Below, piece by piece: positions 1 through 8,525 of a stretch of 14,250 nucleotides of DNA. The translations under genes were made by a program, and so were the position numbers. How positions within the stretch are numbered: position 1 is the stretch's first letter; the number at the start of each line of letters is the position of its first letter. The stretch spans positions 230,877 through 245,126 of the forward strand of contig NW_003105605.1 of NCBI RefSeq assembly GCF_000003605.2, given 5' to 3'. The notes under the pieces were generated by a model, which saw only the letters and a list, made by a program, of their open reading frames with translations, did no database searches and was not told where the DNA came from. This stretch comes from Saccoglossus kowalevskii. Its lineage: Eukaryota > Hemichordata > Enteropneusta > Harrimaniidae.

Positions 1-339
1 CAGTTCATAGCAGTGCTTATATTGATTTTCTGACATCTTGTTTTCTGTAAAGATTTATTGATAGGTTTGCAAATGTGTATCAGACTGTGCAATCTCTCCA
101 TGAGTTGGTTTTGAAACCCAGTAAGGGATTCTGAGATACATTACCAAGGATATTATTACAAGATAAATCATTTGCTTCATTGAACACATACAACAATGCA
201 TATTTCCACTGAGATCAGTGACCTTTGATGTGTATCACCAGTGATCAGTCAAGTAGAAACAGTCGAAATATTTTATCAGTTTTTCTCAATTTTTGCATGA
301 TATTTTCATACAGGACATCTGTTGTTCAAACTCAGGGAA

Positions 340-500
340 GACTTTATACTGATGAACAAGGTGACCAAGTTTGATGAAGTTTGGAATAGAATTAGTAAAG
401 TTATCATGCACACAATAACAATTATTAACGACGACAACGACGACGACGACGACGACAACGCCGGACAAAATATTTCCCTTAATATACCTTTCCCTTCCAT
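340..500 (+). repeat. Probable dispersed repeat with a degenerate (ACG)n core
   Basis: A near-pure ACG/AAC triplet tract at about 428-460 sits between a segment reading GTGACCAAGTTTGATGAAG and a segment reading GCCGGACAAAATA. From memory, the combination of a GTGACCAAGTTTG-like phrase, a run of ACG triplets and a following CCGGACA phrase recurs in many mollusc and other invertebrate genomes. That makes a dispersed element likelier than a lone microsatellite. The identity is inferred and no family name can be given. Confidence 0.45.
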
Positions 501-769
501 CTTTGATGGTACGGGCAAGGTAATAAGGGACATATATATATTTATAGACTAGCTAGAGACCTACATTCATCCAATCATGACCTTCTTAACCTGAACAGAA
601 TGGATTAAGTAACTAGTTTAAAATGAGAGAACATATTAAGTAAATTACCATGCCAGTATAAACACTTTTTAAAACAATTTTCACTAGCTTTACCATGATT
701 TTGTGATTTTGGTTGTGTATTTTTATTTTGCTTAAGTGCTCATCACCAATGAAAAGTTTATATCAAGTG

Positions 770-856
770 AAAATAAAGTTTATTATTATTAAAATAGCTC
801 AATGGGTAGGGTGGAGTAGAAGACAGCAGATACTTAAAGATTGTAGTTTTCATCAA
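770..856 (+). repeat. Possible decayed tRNA-derived SINE fragment
   Basis: TAGCTCAATGG at 795-805 fits an RNA polymerase III A box (TRGYNNANNNG). It directly follows an AATAAAGTTTATTATTATT stretch that resembles the A/T-rich tail of a retroposed copy. A B-box is only vaguely suggested near 844-854 (TAGTTTTCATC), and no cloverleaf can be drawn. This is a weak call. Confidence 0.2.
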
Positions 857-890
857 AAGATGAACACATTAGACTTATTGATGGTCTTAC

Positions 891-948
891 CTCCTCAGCC
901 GCAAACTTAAGAACAGCTGTAAATGGCGTACTGTCTGGAACACTAAGT
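891..948 (-). CDS. UFM1: UFM1 internal coding exon (third in this gene model)
   Basis: This exon encodes part of ubiquitin-fold modifier 1, a small ubiquitin-like protein conjugated to targets by UBA5, UFC1 and UFL1, mainly at the endoplasmic reticulum and on ribosomes. Read on the minus strand, the exon starts after a CAG acceptor (complement at 949-951), supplies one base (A) to finish a split Val codon, and then encodes LSVPDSTPFTAVLKFAAEE. That is the family's beta-2/helix-1 segment and, from memory, differs from the human protein only by Glu to Asp. It ends at GAG followed by a GTAAGA donor, phase 0. The next conserved segment (FKVP...) is not found in bases 1-890, so the remaining roughly 46 residues, including the C-terminal glycine used for conjugation, should lie left of the window. 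The splice sites are intact and nothing suggests a pseudogene. Confidence 0.95.
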
Positions 949-1792
949 CTGTTGAGAAATCCAACTAGATATTTAGTCACATACTATTACGATATGTGTT
1001 GTGGTTTTTAGCTTACAACATAACCAGGTCATTCTACTGGTTACCCATTCTCCGCAATAGTGCAAAATTTCCACTAATCTTCACTGTCATTGGGCAATCA
1101 TGAATATGATAATTTTCATAAGTTATAATACTATTTTTGTAAAGTGCTATATCATAACAAAAGTGTGACTGCCCAATTTGTCATGACATTACAATAAATT
1201 TACATAATTAATGAATGAATGAGTTACTAGCAGAAATTGCTACTGTAGAAAGTATGTAACCAGCAGAAAAATAAGTGTTCACACCCAATTGAATATTCCC
1301 CTGAACTATATTTTAATAGCTTTATAATGTAGGAACTTTTGAAAAAAAAGAAACAGATGTATTATTATACTGTCAATAAATGTTATAAATGTGAAGAATT
1401 TAAAATAATTGGGAGAATATCTCGCATTAGAAACTCTACTGGGCAAATTATCCTTCACTTAATTTTCAACCAAATTTGTTTTTTGCTTTTTTCTATCAAG
1501 TGTGTGGGGGATTAATTTTGTTCAAAATCCCCCGTTCTCCCAGAGTTTCTAATCTAATGGTTAATCTCTTAGACATCCTCAGATTTAAAAAAAAATATCC
1601 ATGAAAATGTGCGTTGATGACAATATGTATCATATTAATATACCCAGCCAATATATCCTCCAATGTGTCTTGATAGCAACCAACAAACCTTCCCTTGATA
1701 ATATTTACTTGTCGTATAATGAATGAATGAACAAAAATATGCGTTGCGAAATGGTTGGCATTGCGAAATGATCGTAATCATCGTGTACTTAC
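949..1792 (-). other. UFM1 intron between the two identified exons
   Basis: This 844-bp intron has a GTAAGT donor (complement ending at 1792) and a CAG acceptor (complement starting at 949). It is AT-rich with no convincing coding content. It contains a nested foldback at 1426-1553 and two copies of TTGCGAAATG (1744-1753 and 1761-1770). Confidence 0.9.
1426..1553. repeat. Nested foldback inside the UFM1 intron
   Basis: A perfect 12-bp inverted pair, ATTAGAAACTCT at 1426-1437 and AGAGTTTCTAAT at 1542-1553, encloses a second hairpin with GGGGGATT/AATCCCCC arms at 1506-1533. It could be a decayed miniature inverted-repeat element. I see no clear target-site duplication. Confidence 0.5.
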
Positions 1793-1849
1793 ACTTTGAA
1801 TGGTAGCTTCGGGTCCGATGTCAGCGTTATCTTGAATGTTACCTTAGAC
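1793..1849 (-). CDS. UFM1: UFM1 N-terminal coding exon
   Basis: On the minus strand this exon encodes SKVTFKITLTSDPKLPFKV, the first beta-hairpin of UFM1, and ends AAA-GT before a consensus GTAAGTAC donor. The split codon GT|A (Val) is completed by the exon at 891-948, so the phases agree exactly. The upstream border is less certain. The preferred acceptor is TTTTTATTCGTAG|G, with an ACTAAC branch-like motif about 20 bases before it. In that case the first base of the exon (G, 1849) must finish an AT|G start codon from an unseen first exon. A second AG (complement at 1843-1844) would drop Ser-Lys. A third possibility is no splice here: an in-frame ATG at 1866-1864 would give an N-terminal extension MVFIRR before SKVTF, with a TAA stop shortly upstream. 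The family normally begins MSKV, which favours the split start. Confidence 0.93.
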
Positions 1850-1984
1850 CTACGAATAAAAACCATCGTTAGTTACTCAGATAATCAGACAGATTGAAAT
1901 GAAATTCGAGAAATTTGCTAAATTCACTAAAAATATGGTTAATCAGGAAGTACATTTTGAGTCAAACCACCGGCTTCAGCCACG

Positions 1985-2530
1985 TTGACAATGCGCATGT
2001 GCGGTAGTCTTTTACCTCAGTTTTACTGGCTTCCCTAACTCACCAAATTTAAACGATGCCCTCTAAGTCGTTGTTTGATGTTTGAAGGCGAAAAATCAAT
2101 TACTGGTTACCGTGTTGCTATTTTCTAGACTTGATATTTAAGTATTAGCTTGGAAATAAAGAATTCAATGTCAGAATAATCACAATTCCCTTTTCAATAC
2201 AGCTCAGACTACTATAGTTGTCTGAGAATACAGCCAAGGCTTAAATAACACTTTTTAGTAATTTGTTACGATTATTTTTATAATTCCAATTATAAATGCT
2301 TAAACTTTAAACCCCTTTCCGGCCACATTTCCTTGAGATGGGGACCTCCGTCAAGAGACACAAATTAAGCGGGCAGTCGTTCTCTGTGATGCGGCAGACT
2401 GCGTCGTTGTTTACGAACAAACGTCTACCCATGGACCTTTACGTTTCAACATGTGTCGCTATCGTCGCTTAGAACTCAATTCCCGCGCGTGCGCAGGTGA
2501 CGAGCCCTCCGCTTTTTTTTACCCCTCTTC
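1985..2530 (-). promoter_or_regulatory. Likely UFM1 promoter region with NRF-1-like sites
   Basis: This stretch is richer in CpG than its surroundings and lies just upstream of the UFM1 N-terminal exon. On the minus strand, bases 2495-2484 read TGCGCACGCGCG, an exact match to the NRF-1 consensus YGCGCAYGCGCR. TGCGCATGTGCG at 1992-2003 matches that consensus with one difference. NRF-1-type sites are typical of TATA-less housekeeping promoters, which suits UFM1. A GTGAGT on the minus strand at 2042-2037 could be the donor of an untranslated first exon. The transcription start cannot be fixed from the sequence, and a divergent plus-strand gene using the same promoter is possible but not seen. 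Confidence 0.5.
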
Positions 2531-2549
2531 TTGCCGACGTGTATTTTTA

Positions 2550-3100
2550 ATGGATAATTTTACTGACAGTGAAGTCATTTTCATTTTATTTTTGTCTCTT
2601 AGAATGGCTTGAAGCTAAAAGAACGTTCCTCACTTTTACAACTACATGTATTAAAATCAATGTACTTTCTTATAATCGATTCTAATCTTAACTACTACGT
2701 CATTTTAAGTGTTCTTCCCATTCTTTGCACAATACTCCCATCACAGAGTGGCGCCTTTTTTATATAAACAGGCACAAAACAACTTGAAAACTTCCAGTAT
2801 TTAGAAGTACGTAGTGATGTTTTATATTGAATAATATTAACAGGCACGATTGCATGCATATCTGTATTACGTACTGGATGTGAAGTAAATTGGAAATGTA
2901 TTCATTGTCCAGCTTCCGGTTGTATTACGGTTGTTGTTATATGTACATGATCAAAAACTATATCTCTGTCATATATTATAACAATATACACACATTCTAT
3001 TTCCTTGAATGTAAACATTTAGCCCAATTACCCAGTGTAACTTTTATTAATTTTAATATTTAATGATGTAAAATCCGCCACTTACGCACATATTTATATC
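2550..3100. other. Non-coding stretch with one TATA-like site
   Basis: No gene is recognised here. TATATAAA at 2761-2768 follows a GGCGCC-containing block and is followed at about 35 bp by an initiator-like TCCAGT (2793-2798). An acceptor-like TTTTTGTCTCTTAG ends near 2603 and opens a 54-codon frame without a recognisable product. Each of these signals is expected by chance in AT-rich DNA. Confidence 0.2.
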
Positions 3101-3142
3101 ATGGCGACCCAGGATGATATGAATAACAACGATGCTATCATG

Positions 3143-3423
3143 TACACCTTTCCCATAAATCGCGCCCTCTAGCGGCGAAGCCCTTCTATGACGTTAATTG
3201 GAGACACAAAGGCGTCGATATCTTGTTGATCTAGACGTCTACAAATGAATACAGTGAAGATTATGTTTTTGGGAGAATTTACTATATTAATGAACGACTA
3301 AGCAACCATGCACAGTCGTTGATTTGAACGATTGCCTCCACCCATACTGACGTCACAGAATACCCAATTTGACGTTACAGAAGCGCTCTGTCACTAGAGG
3401 GCGCAATTGACAGGAATGGTGTA
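3143..3423. repeat. 280-bp foldback element with GCGCCCTCTAG cores
   Basis: The left arm (3143-3201) and the reverse complement of the right arm (3364-3423) align over about 60 positions, with roughly 46 identical by my hand count. The best block is TACACC...GCGCCCTCTAG, about 25 of 30. The spacer is about 160 bp. This looks like a miniature inverted-repeat or foldback element. Each arm carries a CTCF-like core: 3162-3175 on the minus strand and 3391-3404 on the plus strand, facing away from each other. A full TGACGTCA palindrome lies in the spacer at 3348-3355. No target-site duplication is evident. Confidence 0.55.
3348..3355. promoter_or_regulatory. Full CRE palindrome TGACGTCA
   Basis: This is an exact match to the cAMP-response element bound by CREB/ATF-family bZIP factors. 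A second exact copy is at 4203-4210, and half-site-like ACGTCAC motifs occur at 6935-6941 and 14097-14103. Functional use is inferred only. Confidence 0.3.
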
Positions 3424-3429
3424 TTGTAT

Positions 3430-4990
3430 ATCCTGAGCCTGCACACAGCGGCATTTCACTGAGCATCATACACTCATTATTAACAAAGTGGCACTCATCG
3501 CGAAAGTATATGTTCAAGTAGCAATGATAATCACAACAGAATTATTCAATTGACCTCACTAGCATTATACGGTGACCTAAATACACATAGCCGGATGTGG
3601 ACGCGATAATAATTGTATTGATAATCGATCGTTCAATATCGGGTGAACTCAAGACGAATATACACGTATATTCACATTTATTGGACACGTGACATTGACC
3701 TGAATTGCTTATCGTTGTCGGTACTATCCGTATTATCAGATCTAGATAATGACGTAGCATATAACTGACGTGACGTCGTCGTACACATGGTGCAATTACA
3801 TTGTATAAATTCTTTGTAATTCCATCGCTTCCACCGTCAGTGTATCTTCCATCTACACCTCTGTGTATCTACTGGAATTATGTCATCCATATTTGGTGTA
3901 TGTTAATTTCAATTTAATGACGCTATCCAATGAACAACGTCCAATAGATCATTGCTACCTTCTTGTTTCATTTCCGCTGCTCTACAAGTGTGATGCGACT
4001 GTATAATTTCCTGAAGGTAAGACTATATATATCAAATATTCATGTGAGTACCAAGTGTATTGTGTGTTTTCTTGTATACTCAGCATACAGCCGTGCGTGT
4101 AATTTAATTAATATATACTTAACATCCAAATTGCCGTTATAATAATTAGCGTAATTACTTATTTGTCTATGATAAGCCTTTTGTGTACATGTTCAGAATA
4201 TTTGACGTCATCACTCGATTCGTGTTATAACAATAGTGTTGTTATACGATTTTAAATTATGGGAAAGCTGCTTTGAACAATGTATAACGGTTGTACTGAA
4301 TCGTGGATTATAAGTGGAATAAAAATGACATGTATCAATTCATCCAGGAGGGTGTCGTGCTACAACACTGAATCGTCTGTGTTTTACAGCGAGCATTCTG
4401 ACGTGCACAGTGAATACAAGCATGTTCCGATCCATCGATTGCACTGTAACCGCATGCGTACTTCCTAAGTTTATTGACAATCCGCGGAAGTGGGAGTGAA
4501 AAATTCTTATATCTTGCTTAATTGGACAGTCAAGTGTGAATATAACTTCATTAAAAATCTTAACTTAGCTATCCGCTAATTTCACGATCAAATTAATAAC
4601 CATCGACTACGCTTATTGGCACGGGTTACCACGGACAACAATACAGACACGTACTTCTCCGTCGTTAACGCTACGGGTCATTTTGATAGCTTGATACACT
4701 GAGTAATACCGCTATGGATTTATTGCTATATCAGCTTGACAGCGACGCCATCCTTAGCAATGTTAATGTTAATTCTGTGGATCGTTACACGACTTTAATA
4801 AACAAGTCTACGCTATACTGTTGTTGTAATTAACACCATACCTTCGTCTCCAACAACCAGATACACGTCGGGTAATTAGTCGTCGTCCCTGTCCGGTATC
4901 ACGCATTAAACGATCCTGACATGGCTTTGAATTGTTTACAATCGGCCGTGTTGAAATGTTCATATTATATTTGCATCTCAGTATTTTGCA
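3430..4990. other. Intergenic stretch without a recognised gene
   Basis: The stretch contains short open frames with true ATG starts on the plus strand at 4280-4468 (62 codons) and 4714-4833 (39 codons), and on the minus strand at 3760-3542 (72 codons). None resembles a known family and all are within chance expectation for this base composition. A TATA (3804-3810), an initiator-like TCAGTG (3837-3842) and a short ATG frame ending at a GTAAGA donor (3993-4016) form a possible but unproven first exon. A good acceptor (GTGTTTTACAG) ends at 4389. Confidence 0.4.
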
Positions 4991-5002
4991 TTCATAGTGT
5001 TA

Positions 5003-5049
5003 CCATGGATACACTTATCATGGTATAAATAGTGATAGTTTATCCATGG
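5003..5049. repeat. Hairpin with CCATGGATA / TATCCATGG arms
   Basis: Perfect 9-bp arms at 5003-5011 and 5041-5049 extend inward imperfectly (CACTTATCA against TGATAGTTT), giving a stem of about 17 bp. The roughly 12-base loop contains TATAAATA (5024-5031). The outer sequence GTTACCATGGATAC (4999-5012) is close to an RFX X-box. Confidence 0.6.
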
Positions 5050-5544
5050 CTTTGGTGCGATCACATAATCACATCATATGACTCGACTACTTTTGTCATT
5101 ATTATTCTGTAAATGAATTGATGAATTTTGATAATTAGTGAAATCCGATAAATTATATTATAAAAGAACTCATTACCTCGTTGGATAATTTGTTGTTCAC
5201 CAAGAAAGTGTGCTATACAAATATTAAAAATTCGTTACTTAGGCGCGGACAGTCTTGTAAGTAACAACCGGAAATTCCTATTTTGATAAGTTTTATATTT
5301 TGTTATTACCATAATACGGTGGGCTTTATAGCTGATCAAATCAAGTTCGCGTTTGATTATCACTTCAGAAGAAAAAAATATGAAATATGCTTTTTTTTTC
5401 AAAATATACCTTTTAAAATATTCATAGTAACAATTTGTATTGAAAACTGTAGGCTTGGGCAAACATGGATGTTTAATTGTTATTAAATTTATTCTACTAT
5501 AGTACATAATATGACATAAAAAAAGGTTAAACGGTGTGGTAAAG

Positions 5545-5572
5545 CATGGATGTACTAATTTGTACATCCATG
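5545..5572. repeat. Perfect 11-bp hairpin CATGGATGTAC / GTACATCCATG
   Basis: The arms at 5545-5555 and 5562-5572 pair perfectly around a six-base loop, TAATTT. The CATGGA...TCCATG ends match those of the hairpins at 5003-5049 and 5643-5662. Confidence 0.75.
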
Positions 5573-5642
5573 GGTAAAGATTGATAGGAACGTAGTGGTA
5601 ATCCGGTGAAATTTGGTGATTAGTGATAAATGTCCGTCAGAG

Positions 5643-5662
5643 CATGGACCTACAGGTCCATG
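5643..5662. repeat. Near-perfect 20-bp palindrome CATGGACCT-AC-AGGTCCATG
   Basis: Nine-base arms flank a central AC. This is the third member of the CATGGA/TCCATG hairpin group within about 660 bp. Confidence 0.75.
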
Positions 5663-5990
5663 GTGAGAGCAAAACACCCACATATAACCCTTTACCTCAC
5701 GGACGCTCGACGTTTTTTGAACAACGTATAATCACATAAAAGTAGTATATCACCTACCCTTCTTATCTATATTTTGTATTGCCCTTATCCGTAATCAATT
5801 ATAATGCTGTATAATTCAACCGTACGTCACTGAGTGTATATATATGCAACTTGTGATAGCGATACGAATGTCGCTAACTTAAGTTAAGAATAATTGAATA
5901 TACAACAAATGTGTCCCACGCCAAAAGCAGTCATTGTCCACTGACAAACTCTGAACATGTCATATATTTCATTCTAACATGCCTATGCGC
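5663..5990. other. Non-coding stretch, nothing recognised
   Basis: AT-rich sequence with a CpG patch around 5700-5715. A minus-strand frame ends at a GTAAAG donor-like site near 5697, but it has no recognisable protein and is treated as chance. Confidence 0.4.
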
Positions 5991-5996
5991 CCTCCA

Positions 5997-6040
5997 CCAA
6001 TCAGATCGCCGAATTCACGATTTATATTCTCTGTATAAAT
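5997..6040 (+). promoter_or_regulatory. CCAAT box and TATA box pair
   Basis: CCACCAATCAG places a good NF-Y-type CCAAT at 5997-6001, and TATAAAT follows at 6034-6040. The order and spacing of about 33 bp fit a polymerase II core promoter. The first downstream ATG (6061) opens only a 19-codon frame (6061-6120) that runs into the duplicated block, so no credible product follows. It may be a chance pair or part of a mobile element. Confidence 0.25.
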
Positions 6041-6085
6041 TGAGAGAAGTTAGTTAGAACATGGCTTTGTCAGCTGATCTTGATT

Positions 6086-6225
6086 ACTGTATCGCGCAAA
6101 ACCCAAATAAAATTGAATAAATTGTTGCTAATTGTTGCTAATTGTTGCCATGTTAGAAGTGAACTGTACCGCGCAAAACAAAAATAAAATTAAATAAATT
6201 GTTGCAAACTGTTGCCATGCTAGAA
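6086..6225 (+). repeat. Imperfect tandem duplication of about 65-73 bp
   Basis: Copy 1 (6086-6158) and copy 2 (6163-6225) both run from ACTGTA(T/C)CGCGCAAAAC through an AAATAAAATT(G/A)AATAAATTGTTGC block to GTTGCCATG(T/C)TAGAA. They differ mainly because copy 1 has one extra 10-bp ATTGTTGCTA unit. The terminal CATG(C)TAGAATG (6216-6227) is an inverted match, with one difference, to CATTCTAACATG at 5970-5981, so the whole block of about 258 bp may be one element. Confidence 0.75.
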
Positions 6226-6229
6226 TGTC

Positions 6230-7360
6230 GTGACTTCAAAACCAAGTATAAAGGGCGTATCATTTTATAACCTATACATAGTACAGTTTATACGATTATC
6301 AGAGCATAGAATAATCTATTTTGTTTTCGTACTTATAAATGTATAACATCGTTTTTAATTTATATGAAAATTCCACAGTGCAAGATAGATAACCTCTTTT
6401 ATCGCAAGGCCACCTACCATATTTTGTTTACGTTCGTTTGCCTGGAAACAGCAACACCGCGACAACGTAACTGGGCTCCAGGTAAACTCAAATATACCCT
6501 GGATTCATACTGAGTCTCGTTCTTTTATTGTGCTGCATGGTGATTGCACGTTTTGGGTGCACGACCTTCTGCAATTTGGACACGTTGGAATGAAAAATTT
6601 GGATGAATTATAAAACTAAGATTAGAAACACTGCACTGCATGACACCTATTCTATTTTCCTGCTTCCACGTCGACAGTTTAACCAGTTGAGGGACTGTGG
6701 TTTAACGAAGCATTCAGCACATTAAGGTAGCAAACGGGGGAAACGAGTTTAAATTCGATCTTTGAATTAGACGTTCTCTAAAAGTAAAACAACCTAGACA
6801 CCATCGCGTCCCGGTTTTAATTTATTTGTTTGTTTGTCACTTGTTGACAAGGAAATTCTAAATTTCCAAGGGGTTTTTGCTTCCTCAGTATTTCACCGTG
6901 AATTCATTTAGTACATGAGTCAGACTATGGTAGACGTCACAAAAAATCCAGAAATACGGTACACTTTAGAGAGTGAAAATACTTTTCTGGCTAAGGAATC
7001 ATGTGACCACGCTCAATATAATGATAAATTGTAATCAGAGTTTAAGGTAAAATGTACATATATTAAAACGAAATTTAATATAGTATGTAAAAACAAATCT
7101 TTCACGCCCGTAACGTTCATATTTGGTATAGTTGAAGCGAATAAAAATATTGCCTGTGGTTGTTGTAATATGGACGAAGTTAAAGAAAAAACTCATTTTT
7201 GCAAATTTCACACACACACACGTATATATATATATATACTAGTTGTGTATTTAAGAGAGGTTGTGTGCACTGCATGTGATTCGCGGTATTGAAATTAAAT
7301 GTCACTAATCTGAAATCTGTAATAAATTCTGTGATTGAAAGTTTCCTCTTCGCTACGATG
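6230..7360. other. Non-coding stretch with a dinucleotide microsatellite
   Basis: No gene is recognised. A (CA)n tract followed by a (TA)n tract lies at 7209-7239. On the minus strand a good acceptor and a GTAGGT donor bracket a 24-base piece at 6416-6439 (ANERKQNM), which is too short to support by itself. The CpG-containing block at 6420-6485 is the only compositionally distinct part. Confidence 0.4.
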
Positions 7361-7363
7361 TGT

Positions 7364-7534
7364 CTACCATCTCATGTTTGCTAGCATACTGATATCAGCA
7401 GCCATCTTGTCACCAGACCTTGACTCTGCAGGATGTTCAATACAGACATGCAACTGTTCAATTGTGTGTGGATATGCAGTGTGATATATGCTGTGTCCAA
7501 ACACATCATGTACTGCTCCAACAACAGTGAAGGT
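7364..7534 (-). other. Coding-like block, unidentified
   Basis: On the minus strand a TAATCACAG acceptor-like site is followed by 56 open codons and a TAG stop. The translation begins TFTVVGAVHDVFGHSIYH, continues through YPHTIEQLHVCIEHP and ends MAADISMLANMRW. It reads like real protein, but I do not recognise the family. PHTIEQL is only loosely reminiscent of the C-terminal region of Tc1/mariner-type transposases. A second minus frame is open over most of the block, and the plus strand is open apart from one stop, so the strand is uncertain. GCAGCCATCTTG at 7398-7409 also matches a YY1-type site, so the block could instead be regulatory. Confidence 0.2.
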
Positions 7535-7539
7535 CTGTG

Positions 7540-8520
7540 ATTAATGCAGCCAAGTCGCGATAAACACACTGGAACTGTGGGTAGTATAAACTGGCCACTC
7601 TATTTTACAATGGTCGTTGTATTTCACAGATTATGTTGTAGATGGTATTTGTTATAATCGTTGTCCTCAATAAGTGTTCAAAATAGCTAGACATTTCGAG
7701 CAATTGTTCTTTATCGATAGATCAACGTATAATATAAATTATGATGATTAATGACTTTTCCACCAAATGGTGAATACATTTACTGGTACGGCTTATTATA
7801 CGTTGACCAGTCATGTTGCGCTATTTGTATATTTGGGAGTGAATGCAAAGTTCGGCCGGGAGTAAGGATACAGAAAATTGTAGGCGGCGGTGGAACATTC
7901 CGCTTTTTAAGATTTTGTAAACGCCCCTCGCTTTTCACCTTAGGTATGTATGCGGAACAGATGTTAATTAATTTACAATCACCAATTGAAAGTAAAAGTG
8001 CACTTTCATTTAAATACACCATCTCATGATGGAGCACAGTCCTCGACAACTGTGCATGGAGATAACTATATCCAAGCTCTTTACATACACAGCACATATA
8101 GCAACTGAACCGTATTTTAACGGATTTAGTTAATGCGAGAACTTGAAAAATAAAAAAAAATGTGATCTCCCACAAAGAGTAATTATGAACCCGCCATGAG
8201 CTGTAAAACAGCTCTATTGTTCCGAAACTAGAATGTGGTAAAGCTGTGACGGCTCTCTTTCATTGAGTCAAATGACCCAAGTTTGAAATGAAACACATGT
8301 TTATAGCATAGTTACCCACCCCAGTATATCAGAAGTGTAGGATTGTTATTACCACTCTAGTCTGATGTGTGATATACACCACGCTATTAGGCATCTCACA
8401 AAATAAGCTGGATTTATCGTCAAATAAAGCCAGACCAAGTAAGTACGCAGTTCTTTCTGTTTCCCACGTTGGCAGCGATCGGGGTAATTTGATATAGAAC
8501 GGCTGATTTTCGACAGAAAA
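7540..8520. other. Non-coding stretch with overlapping chance frames
   Basis: A 92-codon plus-strand frame (7751-8029) and a 131-codon minus-strand frame (8175-7780) overlap each other, so at most one could be real. Neither has a recognisable domain. Small hairpins occur at 7987-8009 (TGAAAGT/ACTTTCA) and 8034-8055 (GCACAGT/ACTGTGC). Confidence 0.35.
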
Positions 8521-8525
8521 TGTTT

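Larger units (their letters stand above)
1..890 (-). other. Probable UFM1 intron downstream of the 891-948 exon
   Basis: The exon at 891-948 ends in a good donor, so this stretch should be intronic. I looked on the minus strand for the next UFM1 segments (FKVP..., NDGIGINP..., FLKHGSELRIIP) and did not find them. The stretch holds the (ACG)n-centred repeat at 340-500 and a possible tRNA-derived fragment near 795-855. The open frames over the ACG tract (poly-Asp one way, poly-Val the other) are artefacts of the repeat. Confidence 0.7.

Noticed and set aside
286-552. Open frames with poly-Asp (plus) and poly-Val (minus)
   Set aside because: Both come from translating the (ACG)n tract at 428-460. 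There is no true ATG at the plus frame's beginning and no recognisable protein.
795-855. tRNA gene
   Set aside because: There is an A-box-like sequence only. No B box of GGTTCGANTCC type and no cloverleaf or paired acceptor stem.
3542-3760. 72-codon minus-strand frame with an ATG
   Set aside because: Length is expected by chance and no family resemblance was found, so it is only mentioned under the intergenic stretch.
5235-5567. 110-codon minus-strand frame with an ATG
   Set aside because: It starts inside the perfect hairpin at 5545-5572, has AT-driven composition (Ile, Tyr, Lys, Phe) and no domain. This is within chance for AT-rich DNA.
6379-6480. Plus-strand exon-like frame between CCACAG and CCAG|GTAAAC
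   Set aside because: The frame is open, but the pyrimidine tract is weak, the donor is poor and the peptide is not recognised. A competing minus-strand reading exists.
7751-8175. Overlapping 92-codon plus and 131-codon minus frames
   Set aside because: They are mutually antisense, with no recognised motif, no supporting splice pattern and no start context of note.
8388-8436. Plus-strand piece ending at CAA|GTAAGTACG
   Set aside because: The donor is good, but the piece is only 16 codons with a mediocre acceptor and no partner exon on the plus strand.
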